Source: Streptomyces sp. Edi2
GTDB taxonomy: Bacteria; Actinomycetota; Actinomycetes; Streptomycetales; Streptomycetaceae
Reading direction: 5' to 3'
Assembly: GCF_040253635.1 (NCBI RefSeq)
Contig: NZ_JBEJGX010000003.1
Coordinates: forward strand, 2,294,001-2,358,000
Length of the DNA stretch: 64,000 nucleotides
Part shown: positions 9,843-19,400 of the stretch, one piece after another
How positions within the stretch are numbered: position 1 is the first letter of the stretch
Layout: each line of letters opens with the position of its first letter
Notes under the pieces: generated by a model
Told to the model about the DNA's origin: nothing
The model's input: the letters and a program-made list of their open reading frames with translations, nothing else
Databases searched by the model: none
Translations under genes and position numbers: made by a program

Positions 9843-11810
9843 GTGGATACCACCCTTCAGGACCCGCTCGTGGGCCAGCTGCTCGACGGCCGTTATCGCG
9901 TCCAGGCGCGCATCGCCGCAGGCGGTATGGCCACGGTCTACCAGGCCATGGACACCCGGCTCGACCGCGTGCTCGCGCTGAAGGTGATGCACCCGGGGCT
10001 CGCCACGGACGGGGCGTTCGTCGAGCGCTTCATCCGTGAGGCGAAGTCGGTCGCGCGGCTGTCGCACCCGAATGTGGTGGGCGTCTTCGACCAGGGCACG
10101 GACGGTACGTACGTGTATCTGGCCATGGAGTACGTCGCCGGCTGCACGCTGCGCGACGTGCTGCGCGAGCGGGGCGCCCTGCAGCCGCGGGCCGCGCTGG
10201 ACATCCTGGAGCCGATCCTGGCCGCTCTGGGGGCCGCGCACCGCGCCGGGCTGGTGCACCGGGACATGAAGCCGGAGAACGTCCTGATCGGCGACGACGG
10301 CCGGGTCAAGGTCGCCGACTTCGGTCTGGTGCGGGCGGTGGACACCAACACCACCGCCTCGACCGGGTCCGTCCTGGGCACCGTCTCCTACCTCGCTCCC
10401 GAGCAGCTGGAGCACGGCACCGCGGACGCCCGGGTCGATGTCTACGCCTGCGGTGTGGTGCTCTACGAGATGCTGACCGGCGGCAAGCCGCACACCGGCG
10501 GCACCGTGGCGCAGATCCTCTACCAGCATCTGCACGAGGACGTGCTGCCTCCGTCCGGGCTGGTGCCCGGTCTCGCACCGCAGCTGGACGAGCTGGTCGC
10601 GCTGGCCTGTGCCCGCGAACCGCAGCTGCGTCCGCAGGACGCGGTCGCGCTGCTGTCCCGGGCGCAGGAGGCCCGGGCGCAGCTGACCGACGCCCAGCTG
10701 GACATCGTGCCGCCGGAGGCCAGGGACCTGGCCGCGGGGGCTCCGGGCGACGGCTTCGAGCGTACGGACGTGATACCCCGCACCGATGGCATACAGCCGC
10801 CGCTGCCGGGGACCGGCGAGGCGGAGCTGAACCGCACCAGCCGGCTGGAGGTGCCGACGGCCTCGGAGCAGACCACCCGGCTGCGCCCGGTGCCCGCCGA
10901 GGAGGCGCCCCGCCGCGGGCTCCGGCGCCGGCGGCTCATCACCGTCATTGCGGCCGTTCTGCTGGCCCTCGGGATCGGTACGGGCGTCTGGTACATCAAC
11001 TTCGGCCAGTTCACCACCGTCCCCGCGGTGCTGGACATGACGCAGGCCAAGGCCGAGAAGACCCTGCGGGACGACGGCCTGGGCGTGAAGGTGGTGCGCG
11101 GCTTCAGCTCGAACGTGGAGCGCGGCCACGTCATGGAGACGGCCCCGGCGAACGGCAAGCAGATCCGTGGCACCGGCACGGTCACCGTCACCATCTCCCG
11201 CGGACCGGAGATCGTCGACGTCCCCGACCTGTCCGGCACCCCGCTCGCCGACGCCAAGCGCAAGCTGCGCGACCGCGGGCTGGTCCCGGGCGCCGTCACC
11301 CGGGAGTTCAGCGACGAGGTGGCCAAGGGTTCGGTGATCCGTACGGACCCGGGCGCCGGGACCAAGCGGCGGCCCGATACCGGGGTGGGGCTGACGGTCA
11401 GCCGCGGCACCGCGGTCGATGTGCCCGGCGTCCTCGGGAGCGAGCGCGCGGACGCGGCGAACACGCTGCGCGAGGCCGGTTTCCGGGTGCGTTTCGCCGA
11501 CGAGCCGGTCTACTCCACCCAGGACAAGGGCACCGTCGCCCGGCAGACCCCGGCCGAGGGCAGGAAGCTCGGCAAGGGCGAGACGGTCACCCTCACGCTC
11601 TCCAGGGGCCCGGAGATGATCGCCGTCCCGAACGTCACCGGCAAGAACGTCGATGACGCCAAGAAGCAGCTGACGGATCTGGGCTTCCAGGTCGAGGTGA
11701 AGAAGCCGTTGCTGTTCCCGCAGGACACGGTCGACAGCCAATCCGTCGACCCCGGCAAGAAGGCGCCGAAGGGCGGCACGATCACCATCGAGCTCAAGGG
11801 CGCCCTGTAG
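9843..11810 (+). CDS. PASTA-domain serine/threonine protein kinase
   Basis: A membrane kinase of 655 residues from a GTG start. Residues 10-275 form a Hanks-type kinase: AAGGMATVYQAMD (Gly loop), the ATP-binding Lys in LALKVM (about K47), HRDMKPEN (about D141), DFGLV (about D159) and SYLAPEQL. After a juxtamembrane stretch comes one transmembrane helix (about 365-388), then four extracellular PASTA repeats of about 66 residues, each ending in a TVTISRGPE-like strand. PASTA domains sense muropeptides or lipid II in this family. The position corresponds to S. coelicolor PkaF (SCO2110, from memory) and to PknL in M. tuberculosis, which is the kinase of the nearby Rv2175c-type protein. Confidence 0.96.
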   Translation: MDTTLQDPLVGQLLDGRYRVQARIAAGGMATVYQAMDTRLDRVLALKVMHPGLATDGAFVERFIREAKSVARLSHPNVVGVFDQGTDGTYVYLAMEYVAGCTLRDVLRERGALQPRAALDILEPILAALGAAHRAGLVHRDMKPENVLIGDDGRVKVADFGLVRAVDTNTTASTGSVLGTVSYLAPEQLEHGTADARVDVYACGVVLYEMLTGGKPHTGGTVAQILYQHLHEDVLPPSGLVPGLAPQLDELVALACAREPQLRPQDAVALLSRAQEARAQLTDAQLDIVPPEARDLAAGAPGDGFERTDVIPRTDGIQPPLPGTGEAELNRTSRLEVPTASEQTTRLRPVPAEEAPRRGLRRRRLITVIAAVLLALGIGTGVWYINFGQFTTVPAVLDMTQAKAEKTLRDDGLGVKVVRGFSSNVERGHVMETAPANGKQIRGTGTVTVTISRGPEIVDVPDLSGTPLADAKRKLRDRGLVPGAVTREFSDEVAKGSVIRTDPGAGTKRRPDTGVGLTVSRGTAVDVPGVLGSERADAANTLREAGFRVRFADEPVYSTQDKGTVARQTPAEGRKLGKGETVTLTLSRGPEMIAVPNVTGKNVDDAKKQLTDLGFQVEVKKPLLFPQDTVDSQSVDPGKKAPKGGTITIELKGAL

Positions 11811-11822
11811 GACCCGCCGTCC

Positions 11823-11858
11823 GTGCCCCACGGCTGCCGTCCGGCGGGCGTGGGGCAC
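11823..11858 (+). terminator. Hairpin between the kinase gene and endonuclease IV
   Basis: 9-bp stem GTGCCCCAC (11823-11831) with GTGGGGCAC (11850-11858). No T-run follows, and the stem ends 16 bp before the next GTG start, so it may be a weak terminator or a translation-affecting hairpin. Confidence 0.4.
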
Positions 11859-11874
11859 CTGGCACCCTGGGAGG

Positions 11875-12768
11875 GTGAGTACCTCCCCCGAGGGCGCCGC
11901 GCAGCGCGCCCGTGCACGTAACCCGGTCGGCGGCCATGTGCCGGTGGCCGGCGGCCTGGCCAAGACCGGCCTTCCCTACGCCCGGGAGATGGGCGACGAG
12001 GTCGTCCAGGTCTTTGTGGCCAATCCGCGCGGCTGGGCGACGCTACCCGGCAGCCCCGGACAGGACGAGGCGTTCGGGGCGGCCTGCGACCGGGAGGGGA
12101 TCCCGGTGTATGTCCATGCGCCGTATCTGATCAACTTCGGTTCGCACACCGAGGCGACCGTCGACAAGTCCGTGGCCTCGCTGCGCCACTCGCTGCGCCG
12201 CGGCCGGGAGATCGGCGCGCTGGGCGTGGTCGTACACACCGGTTCGGCGACCGGCGGACGGCCGCGCGATACGGCGTTGGCGCAGGTCAGAGAGCGGATG
12301 CGGCCGTTGCTCGATGAGCTGACGCACCCGGACGACCCGTGGCTGCTGCTGGAGCCGACGGCCGGGCAGGGGGCGTCGCTGTGCGCGCTGGCCGAAGATC
12401 TCGGTCCGTACTTCGATGCGCTGGACCGGCATCCCAGGCTGGGGATCTGCCTCGACACCTGTCATGCGTTCGCGGCCGGGCACGACATGGCGGCGCCGGG
12501 CGGCACGAAGGCGCTGCTGGACGAGCTGGTGGAGGTCGCGGGCGAGGGCCGGCTGAAGCTGATCCACGCCAATGACTCCAAGGATGTGGCCGGCGCCCAC
12601 AAGGACAGGCACGAGAACATCGGCGCAGGTCACATCGGTGCGGAGCCGTTCGGCGAGCTGTTCCGGCACCCGGCGACGGAGGGGGTGCCGCTGGTGGTCG
12701 AGACCCCGGGCGGCAAGGAGGGGCATGCGGCGGACGTGGCCCGGCTCAAGGAGCTGCGCGGGTCCTGA
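11875..12768 (+). CDS. nfo: Deoxyribonuclease IV (AP endonuclease family 2)
   Basis: A TIM-barrel, metal-dependent endonuclease of 297 residues that cuts the backbone 5' to abasic sites in base excision repair. Metal-ligand regions typical of endonuclease IV are present: VYVHAPYLINFGS, VVVHTGSATGG, LLLEPTAGQG, GICLDTCHAFAAGHDM, LIHANDSKDVAGAHKDRHENIG (His/Asp cluster) and LVVETPGG (Glu). The GTG start is preceded by GGGAGG. The first 20 residues are less conserved. It follows the PASTA kinase on the same strand and may be co-transcribed. Confidence 0.93.
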   Translation: MSTSPEGAAQRARARNPVGGHVPVAGGLAKTGLPYAREMGDEVVQVFVANPRGWATLPGSPGQDEAFGAACDREGIPVYVHAPYLINFGSHTEATVDKSVASLRHSLRRGREIGALGVVVHTGSATGGRPRDTALAQVRERMRPLLDELTHPDDPWLLLEPTAGQGASLCALAEDLGPYFDALDRHPRLGICLDTCHAFAAGHDMAAPGGTKALLDELVEVAGEGRLKLIHANDSKDVAGAHKDRHENIGAGHIGAEPFGELFRHPATEGVPLVVETPGGKEGHAADVARLKELRGS

Positions 12769-12789
12769 GCGCCGTCCGGCACGCCGGGA

Positions 12790-13413
12790 TCAGAGCTCGG
12801 GGCCGTCCCCGGGCTCTTCCTGGTACGAGTAGCGCTGCTCCCGCCAGGGGTCGCCCAGGTTGTGGTAGCCGCGTTCCTCCCAGAAGCCGCGGCGGTCGGC
12901 CCGCATGTACTCGATGCCGCGGACCCACTTGGGGCCCTTCCAGGCGTACAGATGCGGAACGATCAGGCGGACCGGGAAGCCGTGCTCCGCGGTCAGGAGT
13001 TCACCCGAGCGGTGCGTGGCGAAGAGGCATTTCTCCGCGGCGAAATCCTCGATCGGCACATTCGAACTGAAGCCGTACTCGGCCCACACCATGACATGGG
13101 TGACGTCGGGGGCCGGCGGTGCGAGTTCGAGGATCGTCCGGGTGCGCACTCCGCCCCATTCGGCTCCCAGCATGCTGAATTTCGTTACGCAGTGCATATC
13201 GGCAACGACGGTGGTGTACGGCAGCGCCGTGAATTCCTCGTGCGACCAGCAGTGTTTGGCGCCGTCGGCGGTGGCGCCGAAAGCCCGGAACTCCCAGCGT
13301 TCGGCGCGGAACTTCGGCACCGGGCCGTAATGCGTCACCGGCCAGCCCCGCTGCAACCGCTGTCCCGGAGGCAGCTGAGGATGCTCCTCTTCGCGGCTTT
13401 CCGGCTGACCCAT
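12790..13413 (-). CDS. Sulfite-oxidase-like molybdopterin-binding oxidoreductase
   Basis: About 207 residues, the single-domain form of the sulfite oxidase/YedY family. The molybdenum-ligand cysteine is in VADMHCVTKFSMLGAEWGGV. Other family motifs are GWPVTHYGPVPKF, WSHEEFTALP, VMVWAEYGFSSN, HGFPVRLIVPHLYAWKGPKWV and WEERGYHN. There is no Tat signal, so it is probably cytoplasmic. Two ATGs lie 9 bp apart (13413 and 13422); 13413 was chosen because a GGAGGG precedes it, though closely. It is divergent from bacterioferritin. Its substrate is unknown. Confidence 0.88.
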   Translation of the reverse strand: MGQPESREEEHPQLPPGQRLQRGWPVTHYGPVPKFRAERWEFRAFGATADGAKHCWSHEEFTALPYTTVVADMHCVTKFSMLGAEWGGVRTRTILELAPPAPDVTHVMVWAEYGFSSNVPIEDFAAEKCLFATHRSGELLTAEHGFPVRLIVPHLYAWKGPKWVRGIEYMRADRRGFWEERGYHNLGDPWREQRYSYQEEPGDGPEL

Positions 13414-13567
13414 GCCCTCCATGGTGTCAGACCGCAAGGGGTGCCGATGACCAGGCAGAGAGGGATTCGGGCAACTCGCACTAAGCGTGCACTTACTGGA
13501 CGCCCTGCTCCGGGCGGTGCGAGGATGCGGCACCTGCCCAGTTCTCGCGTGGAAGGAGCCCGCAGCC

Positions 13568-14044
13568 ATGCAGGGCGACCCCGAGGTCATCGAATTCCTC
13601 AATGAGCAGCTGACCGCCGAGCTCACCGCGATCAACCAGTACTTCCTGCACGCCAAGATGCAGGAGAACTTCGGCTGGACGAAGCTCGCGAAGTACACCC
13701 GCTCAGAGTCCTTCGACGAGATGAAGCATGCAGAGATCCTGACGGACCGGATTCTCTTCCTCGAAGCTCTGCCGAATTACCAGCGGCTGTTCCACGTACG
13801 GGTGGGCCAGACCGTCACGGAGATGTTCCAGGCCGACCGGCAGATCGAGGTCGAGGCCATCGACCGCCTCAAGCGCGGTATCGAGCTCATGCGCAACAAG
13901 GGCGACATCACCTCGGCGAATATCTTCGAGGACATCCTCGCGGACGAGGAGCACCACATCGACTATCTCGACACCCAGCTGGAGCTGGTGGAGAAGCTCG
14001 GAGAGGCGCTCTACATCGCCCAGGTCATCGAGCAGCCGAGCTGA
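13568..14044 (+). CDS. bfr: Bacterioferritin
   Basis: A 158-residue subunit of the haem-containing 24-mer iron store. The diiron ferroxidase ligands occur at the classical positions: E18, E51, H54, E94, E127 and H130. The haem-binding Met is M52 (FDEMKHAE). RILFLEALPNYQRL and ILADEEHHIDYL are typical. The ATG at 13568 follows GGAAGGAG (13551-13558). A start 81 bp upstream would add a non-family extension. The gene is convergent with bfd, whose product releases iron from bacterioferritin. Confidence 0.97.
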   Translation: MQGDPEVIEFLNEQLTAELTAINQYFLHAKMQENFGWTKLAKYTRSESFDEMKHAEILTDRILFLEALPNYQRLFHVRVGQTVTEMFQADRQIEVEAIDRLKRGIELMRNKGDITSANIFEDILADEEHHIDYLDTQLELVEKLGEALYIAQVIEQPS

Positions 14045-14114
14045 GCGAGCGGCCGGATGCCCACCCTCCGCCCGGCCCCGAGCGGCCGCGGGAGACCCCC
14101 GTCGACCCTGAGGG

Positions 14115-14369
14115 CTACGCGGCCTCCGAAAGCGCCGCGGGCTCCACGGCGTCCGCCTCCGCGCCCAGCGGTTCGGGCGCGCCACTGTCGATGAGCTCCC
14201 GGCGGGGGCAGGAGCCCCGGCCGAGCAGGGACTGGATCCGGCGGACACAGCCTCCGCAGTCGGTGCCGGCCTTGCAGGCGGAGGCGATCTGCCGGGGCGT
14301 GCAGGCGCCCGTGTCCGCGTGCTCGCGGACCTGCTGCTCGGTGATCCCGAAGCAGGAGCAGACGTACAC
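14115..14369 (-). CDS. bfd: Bacterioferritin-associated ferredoxin
   Basis: A small [2Fe-2S] protein of 84 residues from a GTG start. The cluster cysteines are in MYVCSCFGIT and in TDCGGCVRRI, spaced as in Bfd. It passes electrons to bacterioferritin to mobilise stored Fe(III). The last 25 residues are Ala/Glu-rich and variable. An IdeR/DmdR-type iron box lies about 50 bp upstream, suggesting derepression in low iron, in keeping with a role in iron release. It is convergent with bfr, with 70 bp between the stops. Confidence 0.94.
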   Translation of the reverse strand: MYVCSCFGITEQQVREHADTGACTPRQIASACKAGTDCGGCVRRIQSLLGRGSCPRRELIDSGAPEPLGAEADAVEPAALSEAA

Positions 14370-14418
14370 GCGGCTTCACCTTCCGTGGAGTCACCTCATC
14401 CATCCGGCTGATCTTGGG

Positions 14419-14437
14419 TGAGGTAACCCTTACCTTA
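14419..14437 (-). promoter_or_regulatory. Iron box (IdeR/DmdR-type operator) upstream of bfd
   Basis: On the minus strand the 19-mer TAAGGTAAGGGTTACCTCA agrees at about 14 of 19 positions with the IdeR/DmdR1/DtxR consensus TTAGGTTAGGCTAACCTAA. It sits about 50-70 bp before the bfd start, where it would overlap the promoter. Confidence 0.78.
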
Positions 14438-14465
14438 CCTGCCCCGGCGGGGGCTGCACAACGCA

Positions 14466-14497
14466 GTGGGGCGCGGATCACAGGATCCGCGCCCCAC
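14466..14497 (-). terminator. Terminator hairpin of the DAHP synthase gene
   Basis: Perfect 14-bp stem GTGGGGCGCGGATC (14466-14479) with 14484-14497 around a 4-nt loop. It separates the end of the DAHP synthase gene from the bfd promoter. The T-tract on the minus strand is poor. Confidence 0.75.
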
Positions 14498-14543
14498 TTT
14501 CGTTGTGCCCCTGCCCGTCAGCGCAGGTCAGCGGCCGACCGGC

Positions 14544-16107
<1,564 letters not shown>

Positions 16108-16145
16108 GCGGCGGCCGTTCCTCCTCTCCTGGAAGGAACCCCGTC

Positions 16146-18185
16146 ATGCACCGCGAGCCTCCCGCCGCCCGCCCGGACGCCGCCGCACTCGTCCGGCGGC
16201 TGCTCGACCCCGCCTGCCCGCCGTTCGCCCTGCTGCACCGCCGCACGCCCGGGCGGGAGGCGGCCTCCCCCACTCTCGGCTTCGCTCGAGCGGGAGGTGC
16301 CCCCATCGTCGAGGTGCTGATCGGTGAGGTCGAGGAGGTCGGGCGGCTGGCCGACATCCCGCTGGGCGAGGGGGTGCCCCACGCGCCGGTGACCGATGCG
16401 CTCGCGCTGATCCCGTTCCGGCAGATCCGCGAGCGCGGCTTCCGGGCCCATGACGACGGCACGCCGCTGGCCGTGCTGCGCCCCCGCGAGAGCGCCGAGC
16501 TGCCGCTCGACGAGGTGCTGGCGGCGCTGCCCGTGCAGGAGGTACGGGTGAGGGACGGGGCGTTCGACGTGGACGACGACGCCTACGCCGAGATCGTCGG
16601 GCGGGTGGTACGGGACGAGATCGGCACCGGCGAGGGCGCGAACTTCGTCATCCGCAGGACCTTCGAGGGCACGATCGAGGACTTCTCGGCGGCCGGGGCG
16701 CTGGCGCTGTTCCGGCGGCTGCTGGCCGGTGAGCGCGGCGCGTACTGGACGTATGTGGTGCACCGCCCCGGGGTGCGCACCCTGGTCGGCGCCAGCCCCG
16801 AGGTGCACGTCCGGATGACCGGCGGGCCCGGCGAGCACGGGCTCGGGTCCGGGGACGGCGGGCGGGCGGCCGGGACGGTCGTGATGAACCCGATCAGCGG
16901 CACCTACCGCTACCCGGAGGGCGGCCCCACCGCCGAGAGCCTGCTGGCGTTCCTCGACGACCGCAAGGAGGCCGAGGAGCTGTCCATGGTGGTGGACGAG
17001 GAACTGAAGATGATGTGCACCGTCGGCGACAAGGGCGGGGTGGTGATCGGGCCCCGGCTCAAGGAGATGGCACACCTCGCGCACACCGAGTACGAGCTGC
17101 GCGGCCGGTCCACCCTCGATGTGCGCGAGGTGCTCAAGGAGACGATGTTCGCGGCGACGGTCACCGGGTCGCCGGTGCAGAACGCCTGCCGGGTGATCGA
17201 ACGGTACGAGCCGGCGGACGCCGACGGGCGGGGCCGGGGCTACTACGCGGGGGCGCTGGCGCTGATCGGCCGGGACGCGGGCGGCGCGCAGACGCTGGAC
17301 TCGCCGATCCTGATCCGCACCGCCGACATCTCCGCGGACGGCCGGCTGCGGGTGCCGGTCGGCGCCACCCTCGTCCGCGCCTCCGACCCGCGCAGCGAGG
17401 TCGCCGAGACACACGCCAAGGCCGCGGGGGTGCTGAGCGCGCTGGGGGTACGGCCGGCGCCCGCCCGGGCGGCGGCCGGGGACCGGAGCAAGCGGCTGGC
17501 CGACGACCCCCGGGTGCAGGCCGCGCTGGATGCCCGCCGCACCGGCCTCGCGCCCTTCTGGCTGCGGATGCAGACCACCGCACCGGTCGCCGAGCTGAGC
17601 GGGCATGCGCTGGTCATCGACGCGGAGGACACTTTCACCGCGATGCTGGCGCACCTGCTGCGCACCTCGGGGCTGGACGTCACGGTGCGCCGCTTCGACG
17701 AGCCGGGGCTGCGCGAGGCCGCCCGCGCGCACCGGGGCCCGATCGTGCTGGGCCCGGGGCCGGGCGACCCGTCGGACGCCGCCGACCCCAAGATGCGCTT
17801 TCTGCGGTCGCTCACCGCCGAGCTGCTCGCCGGGCACCGCGACGGTCTTCTGGGGGTCTGCCTGGGGCATGAACTGCTCGCCGTCGAGCTGGGGTTGGAG
17901 CTGGTCCGCAAGGAGGTGCCCTGTCAGGGCGCGCAGGAGCGGATCGACTTCTTCGGCCGCCCGGAGACCGTCGGCTTCTACAACACCTTCACGGCCCGCT
18001 GCGACGACACCACGGCGGCCGAACTCGCCATGCACCGGGTGGAGTTGAGCCGGGACGCGGCCAGCGGTGAGGTGCATGCGCTGCGCGGCCCGGGCTTTGC
18101 CGGTGTGCAGTTCCACCCGGAGTCGGTGCTGACCTTGGACGGCGCCTCGGTCACCGCGCAGCTGCTGGCAGCTGTCCTCGTGTGA
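16146..18185 (+). CDS. trpEG: Anthranilate synthase, fused TrpE-TrpG
   Basis: A 679-residue fusion that makes anthranilate from chorismate and glutamine. TrpE part: about residues 1-480, with NPISGTYRYPEGG, DRKEAEELSMVVDEELKMMC, TVTGSPVQNACRVIERYEP and GYYAGALALIG. TrpG glutaminase: about 490-679, with LGPGPGDPSDAADPK, the nucleophile Cys in LLGVCLGHELLAVELG (about C572), and His/Glu in FHPESVLTLD. An odd 13-residue stretch SPTLGFARAGGAP (about 41-53) matches a mobile-looking repeat found elsewhere in the window. The gene is under the Trp attenuator. Its 3' end overlaps the convergent dehydrogenase gene by 35 bp. Confidence 0.96.
   Translation: MHREPPAARPDAAALVRRLLDPACPPFALLHRRTPGREAASPTLGFARAGGAPIVEVLIGEVEEVGRLADIPLGEGVPHAPVTDALALIPFRQIRERGFRAHDDGTPLAVLRPRESAELPLDEVLAALPVQEVRVRDGAFDVDDDAYAEIVGRVVRDEIGTGEGANFVIRRTFEGTIEDFSAAGALALFRRLLAGERGAYWTYVVHRPGVRTLVGASPEVHVRMTGGPGEHGLGSGDGGRAAGTVVMNPISGTYRYPEGGPTAESLLAFLDDRKEAEELSMVVDEELKMMCTVGDKGGVVIGPRLKEMAHLAHTEYELRGRSTLDVREVLKETMFAATVTGSPVQNACRVIERYEPADADGRGRGYYAGALALIGRDAGGAQTLDSPILIRTADISADGRLRVPVGATLVRASDPRSEVAETHAKAAGVLSALGVRPAPARAAAGDRSKRLADDPRVQAALDARRTGLAPFWLRMQTTAPVAELSGHALVIDAEDTFTAMLAHLLRTSGLDVTVRRFDEPGLREAARAHRGPIVLGPGPGDPSDAADPKMRFLRSLTAELLAGHRDGLLGVCLGHELLAVELGLELVRKEVPCQGAQERIDFFGRPETVGFYNTFTARCDDTTAAELAMHRVELSRDAASGEVHALRGPGFAGVQFHPESVLTLDGASVTAQLLAAVLV
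16266..16304 (+). repeat. 39-nt palindromic repeat inserted in frame in trpE
   Basis: The core CTCTCGGCTTCGCTCGAGCG with C-rich left and G-rich right flanks recurs at 29463-29501 (intergenic) and as a variant at 37895-37935. Here it is exactly 13 codons inside trpEG. That region differs from what I recall of TrpE relatives, suggesting insertion. Confidence 0.8.
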
Positions 18186-19167
18186 CCAGCATGTTCTCGT
18201 TGGTGCGGTGGGCCAGGTGGTCCTCGACGTTGGCTACGGTGGCCGCGACGATCTGGCCGACCGCGTCCTCGGTGAAGTACGCCTGGTGCGAGGTGACCAG
18301 CACGTTCCCGAAGGTCATCAGGCGGGCCAGGGTGTCGTCGTCGATGATGTCCAGGGACTTGTCGAAGAAGAAGAATTTGGCCTCCTCCTCGTAGACGTCC
18401 AGGCCGACACCGGTGAGCCGGCCGGCCTTGAGCGTGTCGACCAGGGCCTCGGTGTCGATGAGCCCGCCGCGGCTGGAGTTGACCAGGATCGCGTCGTCCT
18501 TCATCGCGGCCAGCGCGGCGGCGTCGACGATCCGCCGGGTCCCGTCCACCAGCGGGAGGTGGAGCGTGATCAGATCCGCCTCGGCCAGCAGCCGCTCCCG
18601 GGGGACGTACTCCATGCCCAGCTCCACGCAGCGCGGGTTCTCGGCGAGGTCCCAGCCCAGCAGGTTCATCCCGAAGCCGTGGGCGATCCGGGTGAACGCC
18701 TCGCCGATCTTGCCGGTGCCGAGCACCCCCGCCGTCCGCCCGCGCAGATCGCGGCCCATCAGGCCGTCCAGCCGGAAGTCGAAGTTACGGGTGCGGTTGG
18801 TGGCCCGGACGATCCGCCGGTTGATGGCCAGCGCCAGGGTCCAGGCGAATTCGGCGACCGCGTAGGGGGAGTAGAAGGAGACCCGGCCGATGCTCATCCC
18901 GAGGTCGGCGGCGGCCTCCAGATCGATGTTGTTGAAGCCCGTGGAGCGCTGGGCGATCAGCTTCGTCCCGCCGGCCGCGAGGGCCTGCAGGACGTCCGCA
19001 CCCAGATCGGCGTTGACGCTGGAGCTGACGATCTCGTAGCCGCGGGCGATGGGCGCGGTGTCGCGGTTGAGGAAGACATCCAGGCTGCGGACCTGGTGGC
19101 GGCCGGCGAAGGCCTTCTCCAGGTACGGCCGCTCATCGGCCTGCACCCCGAAGGCGACGATCTCCAC
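18151..19167 (-). CDS. D-2-hydroxyacid dehydrogenase (D-lactate dehydrogenase type)
   Basis: A 338-residue NAD-dependent enzyme of the LdhA/DdlDH group. Motifs: the Rossmann GxGxxG in GVLGTGKIGEAFTRIAHGFG, catalytic Arg in LVNSSRGGLIDTEAL, Glu in GVGLDVYEEEAKFFFFDKS (the extra hydrophobic loop is typical of D-LDH) and His in VTSHQAYFTEDAV. GTG at 19167 is preceded by GGGAG and fits the family N-terminus (VEIVAFGVQADERPYL). The longer frame to 19356 crosses a large palindrome and is not needed. It probably reduces pyruvate to D-lactate. Its last 35 bp overlap the end of trpEG on the opposite strand. Confidence 0.92.
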   Translation of the reverse strand: MEIVAFGVQADERPYLEKAFAGRHQVRSLDVFLNRDTAPIARGYEIVSSSVNADLGADVLQALAAGGTKLIAQRSTGFNNIDLEAAADLGMSIGRVSFYSPYAVAEFAWTLALAINRRIVRATNRTRNFDFRLDGLMGRDLRGRTAGVLGTGKIGEAFTRIAHGFGMNLLGWDLAENPRCVELGMEYVPRERLLAEADLITLHLPLVDGTRRIVDAAALAAMKDDAILVNSSRGGLIDTEALVDTLKAGRLTGVGLDVYEEEAKFFFFDKSLDIIDDDTLARLMTFGNVLVTSHQAYFTEDAVGQIVAATVANVEDHLAHRTNENMLVTRGQLPAAAR

Positions 19168-19210
19168 GAGCTCTCCCGGTGCTCCCGCCGGTGGTGCGCC
19201 CCCGCCCAGG

Positions 19211-19285
19211 GGCGAGGGGCCGGATATACCGCTGGTACCGAATGCGGCACATGCCGCGAATACCGCGAATATACGGCCCCTCGCC
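19211..19285. repeat. Large imperfect palindrome between pfkA and the D-LDH gene
   Basis: Outer arms GGCGAGGGGCCG (19211-19222) and CGGCCCCTCGCC (19274-19285) match over 12 bp, with TATA on both inner sides. In the centre there is a short GCGGCA/TGCCGC hairpin and a direct repeat CCGCGAATA. It could be the pfkA terminator or an operator for the D-LDH gene. Confidence 0.75.
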
Positions 19286-19400
19286 TGCGGGTGCCGCCCG
19301 GAGACCGGGACGGGGCGGGAGACCGGGACGGCGGCGGGTTGCGGGTGCCCGGCCACGGGTCACGCCGGGTGACGGCGTACGGGCAACCGCGGCGGACGGC

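Noticed and set aside
11823..11858. Hairpin before endonuclease IV considered as a riboswitch or leader
   Set aside because: Only a simple 9-bp stem with no conserved aptamer blocks; kept as a weak terminator-like hairpin.
9588..11963. A 791-codon open frame on the minus strand opposite the PASTA kinase gene
   Set aside because: It is an antisense shadow produced by high GC at third positions. Its translation is rich in Arg/Gly/His, with no domain, while the plus-strand frame has all the kinase motifs.
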